Positions 57,652-64,000 of a stretch of DNA of 64,000 nucleotides are shown here, piece by piece (within the stretch, counting starts at the first letter, position 1; every line of letters starts with the position of its first letter). Both the position numbers and the translations under genes were made by a program. This stretch comes from Streptomyces scabichelini (GTDB lineage Bacteria > Actinomycetota > Actinomycetes > Streptomycetales > Streptomycetaceae). The stretch spans positions 1 through 64,000 of the forward strand of contig NZ_JAAKZY010000018.1 in assembly GCF_011045015.1 (NCBI RefSeq), read 5' to 3'. The notes under the pieces are model-generated. The model did not search any database. It worked only from the letters and a program-made list of their open reading frames with translations, and had not been told where the DNA came from.

Positions 57652-59958
57652 GTGGCAGCACTCGCACGCTGGTGTGTCAGGCACCGTCTTCTGGTCGTTC
57701 TGCTCTGGATCCTCGCGCTCGGCGGTACGACCGTCGTCGCCGCGGTCGCCGGATCCGCCTACTCGAACGACTACAAGGTGCCCGGCACGGAATCCGGCCG
57801 TGCCGCCCAGCTGCTGCAGAAGAGCTTCCCCGACCTCGGCGGGGACAGCGACACGATCGTCTGGCACACCGGCTCCGACGCGGCGGGTGACGCGGATTCC
57901 GTACGCGCCGCCGACATCGAGCAGACGATGACCCGCACCCTCGACAAGATCGAGAACCTGCCCGGCGTGGCCTCCGTCACCGACCCGTACGCCGGCCAGA
58001 GCGCCGGGCGGATCAGCGCCGACGGGCACACCGCCTACGCCACGGTCACCTTCGACGAGCAGGCCAAGGACGTCGACAAGGCCGACGTCCAGGCCGTCGT
58101 CGACACCGCCAAGGATGCCGAGACGGACGGTCTCCAGGTCGAGCTGGGCGGCAACGCCATCGGGCTCACCGAGTCCTCGGGCGGCCATATCGCCGAGGTC
58201 GTCGGCGTGGTCGTCGCGGCTGTGGTCCTCTTCCTCGCCTTCGGCTCGCTCGCCGCCTCGCTGCTGCCCATCGCCACGGCCCTGGTGAGCGTCGGCACGG
58301 CGTACGCCGGGATCGTGCTGCTCGGGCACTTCATGACCGTCGCCGACTTCGCGCCGATGCTCGGCATGCTGGTCGGCCTCGGCGTCGGCATCGACTACGC
58401 GCTGTTCATCGTGACCAGACACCGGCGCGGTCTGAAGCGCGGGCTGCCGGTCGCGGAGGCCGCGCGGAACGCCGTGGCCACCACCGGGCGCGCCGTCGTC
58501 TTCGCGGGCGCAACGGTGTGTATAGCCCTGCTCGGCATGCTCATCCTGCGGCTCAGCTTCCTGAACGGCGTCGCGATCGCCGCGTCCCTGACCGTGCTGC
58601 TCACCGTCGCGGCCTCCGTGACCCTGCTGCCCTCGCTGCTCTCCTTCATCGGCATGCGCGCCCTCAGCGGCCGCGAGCGCCGCCGCCTGGACGAACACGG
58701 CCCCGAACCGGAGATCCCCACCGGGCTCGCCGCCCGCTGGTCCGCCTTTGTCGAACGGCACCCCAAACTCCTCGGAGTCGTCGCCCTCGCCGTCATGGCC
58801 GTACTCGCACTGCCCACGCTCGGCCTGCACCTCGGCACCTCGGACCAGGGCAACCACCCTGAGACCGCCACCACCCGCCAGGCGTACGACCTGCTGGCCG
58901 ACGGCTTCGGCCCCGGCGTCAACGGCCCGCTGACCCTCGTCACCGATGTCGACAGCGCTCAGGACCAGCTCGCCCTCGACAACCTCGACGCCACACTCCG
59001 CTCGACCGACGGAGTCGCCTCGGTGACCCCGGTGACGTACGACACGAGCGGCGACACCGCCTACCTCACCGTCATTCCGGAATCCTCGCCGCAGTCCGAG
59101 AAGACCAGCGACCTCGTCGACCGGCTGCGCACCGACGTGCTGCCCCGGGCCGAGACGGACACCTCGCTGGACCTGCACGTCGGCGGGGTCACGGCCGGCT
59201 ACGACGACTTCGCCGAGGTCATCATCGGCAAGCTGCCACTGTTCGTGGGCGTCGTGATCGGACTCGGCTGCATCCTGCTGCTGCTCGCCTTCCGCTCCAT
59301 CGGGATACCCCTGAAGGCCGCCGCGATGAACGTCGCGGCCGTCGCCGCCGCCTTCGGCGTCGTCGTCGCGATCTTCCAGTGGGGCTGGGGCAGCGAACTG
59401 CTGGGCCTGGGCAGCGCGGGCCCGATCGAACCGTTCCTGCCCGTGATCATGGTGTCGGTGCTCTTCGGACTCTCCATGGACTACCAGGTCTTCCTGGTCA
59501 GCAGGATGTACGAGGAATGGCTGGAGACCGGCGACAACCGGCGGGCCGTCCGCGTCGGCCTCGCCGAGACCAGCCGGGTGATCAACTCCGCCGCCGTGAT
59601 CATGATCTCGGTCTTCCTCGCCTTCGTGCTCAGCGGCGACCGCGTCATCGCGATGTTCGGCATCGCGCTCGCCGCCGCGGTCGCGCTCGACGCCTTCGTC
59701 CTGCGTACGCTCCTGGTGCCCGCCCTGATGCACATGCTGGGCGGCGCCAACTGGTGGCTGCCGCGCTGGCTCGGCCGCCGCCTGCCGCGCATCAGCATCG
59801 AAGCGCCCGAGTCCAGCCCTGCCAGTCCTGCCAGTCCTGCCAGTCCTGCCAGTCCTGCCAGCTCCTCCCATGCGACGATTCCCGGTGCGCGCGACGGCGC
59901 ACTCATGGACGTACTCGTGAAGGAGCGGCAGCAGGATGTACGCGATATCCCTGGGTGA
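57652..59958 (+). CDS. MMPL-family (RND-type) transporter, second
   Basis: Exporter of 768 residues from GTG 57652 (GGGAG upstream). Two-fold MMPL layout with the proton-relay pairs in GVGIDYALFIVTRHRRGL and GLSMDYQVFLVSRM. The porter domains contain PGTESGRAAQLLQKSFPDLGG. The C-terminal tail has a Pro-Ala-Ser repeat of five units. It overlaps the acetyltransferase gene by 23 bp. The cargo is unknown. It shares only the family with the MMPL gene at 17370. Confidence 0.92.
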   Translation: MAALARWCVRHRLLVVLLWILALGGTTVVAAVAGSAYSNDYKVPGTESGRAAQLLQKSFPDLGGDSDTIVWHTGSDAAGDADSVRAADIEQTMTRTLDKIENLPGVASVTDPYAGQSAGRISADGHTAYATVTFDEQAKDVDKADVQAVVDTAKDAETDGLQVELGGNAIGLTESSGGHIAEVVGVVVAAVVLFLAFGSLAASLLPIATALVSVGTAYAGIVLLGHFMTVADFAPMLGMLVGLGVGIDYALFIVTRHRRGLKRGLPVAEAARNAVATTGRAVVFAGATVCIALLGMLILRLSFLNGVAIAASLTVLLTVAASVTLLPSLLSFIGMRALSGRERRRLDEHGPEPEIPTGLAARWSAFVERHPKLLGVVALAVMAVLALPTLGLHLGTSDQGNHPETATTRQAYDLLADGFGPGVNGPLTLVTDVDSAQDQLALDNLDATLRSTDGVASVTPVTYDTSGDTAYLTVIPESSPQSEKTSDLVDRLRTDVLPRAETDTSLDLHVGGVTAGYDDFAEVIIGKLPLFVGVVIGLGCILLLLAFRSIGIPLKAAAMNVAAVAAAFGVVVAIFQWGWGSELLGLGSAGPIEPFLPVIMVSVLFGLSMDYQVFLVSRMYEEWLETGDNRRAVRVGLAETSRVINSAAVIMISVFLAFVLSGDRVIAMFGIALAAAVALDAFVLRTLLVPALMHMLGGANWWLPRWLGRRLPRISIEAPESSPASPASPASPASPASSSHATIPGARDGALMDVLVKERQQDVRDIPG
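59811..59862 (+). repeat. 9-bp repeats coding for (Pro-Ala-Ser) units
   Basis: CCAGTCCTG is repeated five times in tandem, encoding SPASPASPASPAS in the tail of the MMPL protein. The period is a multiple of three, so length variants keep frame. Confidence 0.9.
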
Positions 59959-60499
59959 CGACGGCGCCGAACTGCGGCCCCTGGAGCCCTGGCACGCCGA
60001 GGAGTTCCTCGCCCACCTGGACCGGGGCCGGGAGTTCGTCGGGCAGCACATCCCGTTCGGAGCCAAGGCCACCGACGCCGACTCCGCGCGGGAACTCCTC
60101 CAGTCGTACGCCGACCAGCGCGCCGCCGACACCGGCAGCCTGCACGGGCTGTGGCTGGACGGGAAGCTCGTGGGCGGTGTGCTGTTCCTGCACTTCGACG
60201 CCGAGCGGGGCACCTGCGAGGTCGGCTGCTGGCTGGAGCCGGCCGCCGCGGGACGCGGACTGGTCACGCGCGCCATGCGGCTCCTCATCGACTGGGCGAT
60301 TGACGTACGCGGTATCCACCGTGTGGAGTGGCAGGCGTCGTCCGCCAACGAACCGAGCATCAACGTGGCGCGGCGGCTGGGCATGAGCCGCGATGGCGTG
60401 CTCCGGGAGAGCTTCCCGTACCGGGGCGAGCGTCAGGACCTCGAAGTGTGGTCCGTACTCGCGGCCGAATGGCGCGCGGCACGCGCGCGTACCGCTTAA
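59936..60499 (+). CDS. RimJ/RimL-type GNAT N-acetyltransferase
   Basis: Product of 187 residues: LRPLEPWHAEEFLAHLDRGR at the start, EVGCWLEPAAAGRGLVTRAM (acetyl-CoA loop) and ANEPSINVARRLGMSRDGVLRESF at the end. Proteins of this type acetylate the N-terminus of ribosomal proteins or small amines. It starts inside the tail of the MMPL gene, with GGAG 11 nt upstream. Confidence 0.88.
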   Translation: MYAISLGDDGAELRPLEPWHAEEFLAHLDRGREFVGQHIPFGAKATDADSARELLQSYADQRAADTGSLHGLWLDGKLVGGVLFLHFDAERGTCEVGCWLEPAAAGRGLVTRAMRLLIDWAIDVRGIHRVEWQASSANEPSINVARRLGMSRDGVLRESFPYRGERQDLEVWSVLAAEWRAARARTA

Positions 60500-60546
60500 A
60501 ACGATCATTAAGAAACCTCTCAGAGAGCGTCCGTACGGTGCGGAGT

Positions 60547-61125
60547 ATGGGAACCAAGACAGATGACGAGGCCGGAGTGGACACCGGCACCGAGGCACAG
60601 CGCGACGAGGAGGAAGTGCAGCTCACGAAGGACGACGGCACGGCCGAGGACCAGGCCGACGAGGCGTACGAGGACGACGAGCAGGCAGACCAGGACTCCG
60701 GTGACAGCGCCGGCGTGGCCACCAGCGGCTCCGCTGTGGGCCAGGGTGCCGCCGCCGTCGTCTCCGCCGGGCTCGGCATCGTCTCGCTGACCGGCAGCTG
60801 GGTCGGCACGGTGGCACAGGCCCGCGACTCCCTGTACGGCCAGCTGGAGACCGCGCAGAACGCCGGCGTGGGCGAGCAGATCAAGCAGGTCTACGGCGAC
60901 TCCTGGAACGCCAACGCGCTGGTCGCCGGGTTCTTCGCGCTGGCCGCGCTGATCACCGGCGTCGTGGTGCTCGTCAGGCCCGCGTTCGGGAACCCGGACC
61001 GGGTGCAGGCGCCGTGGGTCAAGTCGGTGGCCTGGGCGGGCGTCTCGCTCGGCGTCATCGGGCTGCTGCTGGCCGCCCTGAAGTACTCCGACGTCCTGCT
61101 CTCCCTGCCCTCCGCGAGCGGCTGA
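60547..61125 (+). CDS. Membrane protein with acidic N-terminal tail, unknown function
   Basis: Product of 192 residues. The first ~55 are strongly acidic and repetitive (DEEEVQLTKDDGTAEDQADEAYEDDEQADQD, a span of Asp/Glu/Ala). Then GQGAAAVVSAGLGIVSLTGSWVG (TM), a soluble segment ending YGDSWN, and two further TM helices (AGFFALAALITGVVVLV and VAWAGVSLGVIGLLLAAL). No family is recognised. ATG 60547 is the first Met of the acidic part. A 21-bp hairpin follows. Confidence 0.82.
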   Translation: MGTKTDDEAGVDTGTEAQRDEEEVQLTKDDGTAEDQADEAYEDDEQADQDSGDSAGVATSGSAVGQGAAAVVSAGLGIVSLTGSWVGTVAQARDSLYGQLETAQNAGVGEQIKQVYGDSWNANALVAGFFALAALITGVVVLVRPAFGNPDRVQAPWVKSVAWAGVSLGVIGLLLAALKYSDVLLSLPSASG

Positions 61126-61152
61126 ACCGCCGACGCGAAAACCGCACGTCCT

Positions 61153-61203
61153 GAGGGGCCTTAGGTCCGCCGTGAGCCACTTACGGCAGACCTAAGGCCC
61201 CTC
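61153..61203 (+). terminator. 21-bp hairpin terminator
   Basis: GAGGGGCCTTAGGTCCGCCGT against ACGGCAGACCTAAGGCCCCTC, one C-A mismatch, loop GAGCCACTT. It lies 27 bp after the acidic membrane protein gene. Confidence 0.9.
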
Positions 61204-61313
61204 CCGCGTGGAAGATGCGGAACTCTCCCGATGTGGCGCACCCCCCTTGGAGACGAAGGTTGAGGCATCACACCAAGCGAGGCCCGAAACCGACTCTTCA
61301 TGAGGGGTACGAG

Positions 61314-61496
61314 ATGTTCGAGTACGAGCGCCAGCAGTTCCGTTCCGCCGAGATGATCCGCGAGGCCGACAACTACCGTCAGGCGCGTGCGGCCGTCCGC
61401 GCCCGCCGTGCCGCCCGCCGCTCCGCGAAGGACGACGCCGAAGGGCAGGTGAACCGCCAGGGGCCGCGCCGCCACCGCTTCGCACGCGCGGCGTGA
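61314..61496 (+). CDS. Small highly basic protein (60 aa)
   Basis: MFEYERQQFRSAEMIREADNY, shown to residue 20 as its helix start, leads into an Arg/Ala-rich helix (RQARAAVRARRAARRSAKDD) and RHRFARAA. GAGGGG precedes ATG 61314. Such proteins are common in Streptomyces and may bind nucleic acid, but nothing is established. Confidence 0.75.
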   Translation: MFEYERQQFRSAEMIREADNYRQARAAVRARRAARRSAKDDAEGQVNRQGPRRHRFARAA

Positions 61497-61510
61497 TGCG
61501 GGCCGGGGAA

Positions 61511-61542
61511 GGTGCCGGGAGCCCTGGGGGACTCCCGGCACC
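61511..61542 (+). terminator. Terminator before the AAA/LuxR gene
   Basis: GGTGCCGGGAG and CTCCCGGCACC, a perfect 11-bp stem around a 10-nt loop, 14 bp after the small basic gene. Confidence 0.85.
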
Positions 61543-61612
61543 CGGCCGGGCGAACCTCCCGCGGCCGGCCGGGGCGCCGATAATCGCTGCCGCACTGTCA
61601 GACCCCTGTGCG

Positions 61613-64000
61613 ATGCTCGGCGTTGTGGAGACCAGGTCCGTCAGTCCGGTGTTCGTCGGTCGCGCCGACGAGCTGGACGCGCTGAACGACGCACTCGCCC
61701 GCGCTACCGCGGGCGAGCCGCAGGCGTTGCTGGTCGGCGGCGAGGCCGGCGTCGGAAAGACCCGGTTCATCGAGGAGTTCGCCACCGCGGCCGTCCGCGG
61801 CGGCACCGTCGTGGCGCTCGGCGGCTGCGTCGAGATCGGCGCCGACGGGCTGCCGTTCGCCCCCTTCTCCACCGCACTGCGCGCCCTGCGCCGGCAACTG
61901 CCCGACGAGCTGGCGGCCGCGGCCGCCGGGCAGGAGGAGGAGCTGGCCCGGCTGCTGCCCGAGCTGGGCGACACCTCGCGGGGGCGGCACGACGAGGAGG
62001 GCATGGCCCGCCTCTTCGAACTCACCGTCCGCCTCCTGGAGCGCGTCGCCGCCGACCGCACAGTCGTCGTCCTCCTGGAGGACCTGCACTGGGCCGACGC
62101 CTCGACCCGCCACCTCCTCGCCTACCTCTTCCGTACGCTGCGCAGCGGCCGCCTCGTCGTCGTCGCCACGTATCGCGCCGACGACGTCCACCGCCGCCAC
62201 CCACTGCGCCCCCTGCTGGCCGAGCTCGACCGGCTGCGCACGGTCCGCCGTATCGAACTCGGCCGCTTCAGCCGCGCCGAGGTCGGCCGCCAGATCGCCG
62301 GAATCCTCGCCCGCGAGCCCGACCCCGCCCAGGTCGACGAGATCTTCGAACGCTCCGACGGGAACGCGTTCTTCGTCGAGGAACTCGCCGTCGCCTCCCA
62401 CGAGGGCTGCCGCACCGGCCTCACCGACTCCCTCCGGGACCTTCTCCTCGTCCGCGTCGAGAGCCTGCCCGAGAGCTCTCAGCGGGTCGCCCGGATCGTC
62501 GCCGAGGGCGGCTCCACCGTCGAGTACGCGCTGCTCGCCGCCGTGGCACAGCTCTCCGAGGACGACCTCATCGAGGCGCTGCGGGCCGCCGTGGGCGCCA
62601 ACATCCTGCTAGCGACACCCGACGGGGACGGCTACCGCTTCCGCCACTCCCTGGTGCGCGAGGCCGTCGCCGACGACCTGCTGCCCGGCGAGCGCTCCCG
62701 CCTCAACCGGCGGTATGCCGAGGCCCTGGAGGCCGACCCGACGCTCGTACCGGCCGATGAGCGCGCCGCGCGCCTGGCCAGCTACTGGTACCACGCGCAC
62801 GACGCGGCCAAGGCCCTGCCCGCCGTCCTCGACGCCTCCGTGGAGGCCCGCCGCCGGCACGCCTACTCGGAGCAACTGCGGCTCCTGGAGCGGGCGATGG
62901 AGCTGTGGGACACGGCTCCCGACGCCGTGCGCGCGCAGTTGCGTCCCGTCGACTACACCGAGGCCTATCCGCCCAGCGGCTGCGACCCGGCCACCGCACC
63001 GCTGAGCTACCTCGACCTGATGGCCGAGGCCGCCGTTGCGGGCCGGTTCTGCGGGGAGCGCGAGCGCGCCCTGAAGATCACCAAGCGGGCCCTGCACCTG
63101 CTGGAGGACGAGGCGGACCAGTTGCGCGAGGCATGGTTCTGGGTCCAGCGCTCCCGTCTGGTGCAGGCACAGGGCCGCGGTGACGGCTGGAAGGAACTCG
63201 GCACCGCCCAGCGCCTGGTACGCGGTCTGCCGCCCTCGCAGGTGCACGCCGAGGTCCTGGCGGTGGTCGCCAACTGGTCCATGCTCCACACGCCGGGCTC
63301 CGACGCGCTGACGGACGCCCAGCGTGCCGTGGAGTACGCGCGCATGGTGGGCGCCCGCGACATCGAGCTGAACGCACGCCTCACCCTGGGCGGACTCATG
63401 GTCGACTCGGGCGACATAGAGGCCGGACTCGCCGAGGTGTACGAGGTCCGGGACCGAGCCGTCGAACTCGGACTGCCCGCCGTCATGGGCCGCAGTTATG
63501 TGAACCTGCCGTCCCACCTCGAGAGCCTCGGCCGCTCCCGGGAAGCCGTCGACATCCTGAGGGAAGGCGTCGAACTCACACGAAAAAGAGGCTTGCTGGA
63601 GTCGCAGTCCTGGGTGTGGGACAACCTCGCCGATTCACTCTTCTCCCTGGGCCGCTGGGACGAGGCCACCGAGGCCGCGACGAACGCGCAGCACGCCGCC
63701 CCGAGCGCCAAACCGCTCGCCGGCGCCTCCTCCCGCCTCGCCGACGTCGCGCTCGCCCGCGGGAACCTCGCCGAGGCAGGCCGCCACCTGGCCGCCGCCC
63801 GCGACTACTGCGGCACCCACGACCTCATGCCGCAGAACGTCCTGCCGCTCGCCCGCCTCGCCATCGGGCTGGCCGCCGCCGAGGGCCGCATCCTCGATGC
63901 CCGAGCCGAACTCGACCGCGCCCTGGACGCCGGCCTCCCGCCCGGGACCCAGTACTTCGGCTGGCCGCTGCTGCTGGCCGCCGCCACCGCGGAGGCCGAC
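61613..64000 (+). CDS. Large AAA-ATPase (LAL/LuxR-type) regulator, 3' part outside window
   Basis: The frame is open from ATG 61613 (or GTG 61625) to the window edge, 796 codons. The N-terminal AAA_16 domain has FVGRADELDALNDAL, Walker A GGEAGVGKT, Walker B VVLLEDLHWADAS and the sensor ATYRADD. A helical TPR-like region follows from about residue 350 (ERALKITKRALHLLEDEA; REAVDILREGVELTRKRG). LAL regulators end in a LuxR HTH, which would lie beyond base 64000. No ribosome binding site is obvious. Confidence 0.88.
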   Translation, partial: MLGVVETRSVSPVFVGRADELDALNDALARATAGEPQALLVGGEAGVGKTRFIEEFATAAVRGGTVVALGGCVEIGADGLPFAPFSTALRALRRQLPDELAAAAAGQEEELARLLPELGDTSRGRHDEEGMARLFELTVRLLERVAADRTVVVLLEDLHWADASTRHLLAYLFRTLRSGRLVVVATYRADDVHRRHPLRPLLAELDRLRTVRRIELGRFSRAEVGRQIAGILAREPDPAQVDEIFERSDGNAFFVEELAVASHEGCRTGLTDSLRDLLLVRVESLPESSQRVARIVAEGGSTVEYALLAAVAQLSEDDLIEALRAAVGANILLATPDGDGYRFRHSLVREAVADDLLPGERSRLNRRYAEALEADPTLVPADERAARLASYWYHAHDAAKALPAVLDASVEARRRHAYSEQLRLLERAMELWDTAPDAVRAQLRPVDYTEAYPPSGCDPATAPLSYLDLMAEAAVAGRFCGERERALKITKRALHLLEDEADQLREAWFWVQRSRLVQAQGRGDGWKELGTAQRLVRGLPPSQVHAEVLAVVANWSMLHTPGSDALTDAQRAVEYARMVGARDIELNARLTLGGLMVDSGDIEAGLAEVYEVRDRAVELGLPAVMGRSYVNLPSHLESLGRSREAVDILREGVELTRKRGLLESQSWVWDNLADSLFSLGRWDEATEAATNAQHAAPSAKPLAGASSRLADVALARGNLAEAGRHLAAARDYCGTHDLMPQNVLPLARLAIGLAAAEGRILDARAELDRALDAGLPPGTQYFGWPLLLAAATAEAD

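Noticed and set aside
57559..60384. 941-codon minus-strand open frame opposite the second MMPL gene
   Set aside because: It is an antisense shadow. The plus strand has complete MMPL motifs and good starts.

Overview
The window is high-GC actinobacterial chromosome, almost certainly from Streptomyces. It shows GTG/TTG starts, a c-di-GMP protein recognisable as RmdB, GatCAB, LigA, WYL and TetR regulators, an XRE-DUF5753 regulator, and a Scabin/ScARP-type DNA ADP-ribosyltransferase. The gene order matches, from memory, the conserved S. coelicolor stretch that runs from about ScARP (SCO5461) to rmdB (SCO5495). I see no rRNA, tRNA or CRISPR array.

Layout. 1-6.2 kb: the 5' part of a glycogen debranching enzyme, two paralogous L,D-transpeptidase lipoproteins, and an enoyl-CoA hydratase. 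6.2-10.4 kb: an anti-sigma-type ATP-binding protein, a non-coding array of about 14 tandem 33-34 bp repeats, then three exported proteins (a degenerate NodB deacetylase, a beta-propeller lipoprotein and the DNA ADP-ribosyltransferase). 10.4-12.3 kb: a GNAT protein, a MerR regulator with a textbook 19-bp-spacer promoter, and a calmodulin-like EF-hand protein. 12.3-16.5 kb: an accessory island holding an orphan TnpB, a Nudix hydrolase, two tiny ORFs, a broken DUF6879 gene and an XRE-DUF5753 regulator. 16.6-20.3 kb: a TetR/MMPL transporter pair, then a deletion scar in which the remnants of an AraC gene and an oxidoreductase abut.

20.3-25.7 kb: a GH25 lysozyme and the operon gcvT-gcvH-glyA-sdaA behind a tandem glycine riboswitch. 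These genes would turn excess glycine into one-carbon units, serine and pyruvate. 25.8-28.5 kb: a P-loop kinase and two SseB-like proteins. 28.8-35.2 kb: a five-gene Opp/Dpp peptide importer with a strong hairpin between the binding protein and the second permease. 35.2-39.1 kb: a thioesterase, a DinB-like protein, a WYL regulator, a TetR regulator and two small membrane proteins. 39.2-46.1 kb: cysteine desulfurase and mnmA (tRNA thiolation) on either side of a Tat-exported amidase, then DUF427, a methyltransferase, a LOG-family protein, an SDR and a MetE-like protein. 46.1-54.6 kb: ligA, rmdB, and gatC-gatA-x-gatB. 54.7-60.5 kb: an MFS exporter with an FMN reductase, a TetR with its operator, a second MMPL protein and a GNAT enzyme. 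60.5-64 kb: two unknown proteins and the 5' part of a large AAA/LuxR-type regulator.

Two structures stand out beyond the genes. One is the tandem array at 7.17-7.64 kb. The other is a dispersed palindromic element (four copies, near 16.5, 26.5, 27.5 and 54.6 kb) that sits directly against gene ends, with the host stop codon being the first bases of the element in three copies. Most start codons are inferred from ribosome binding sites and family knowledge, and every functional call rests on motifs read by eye.
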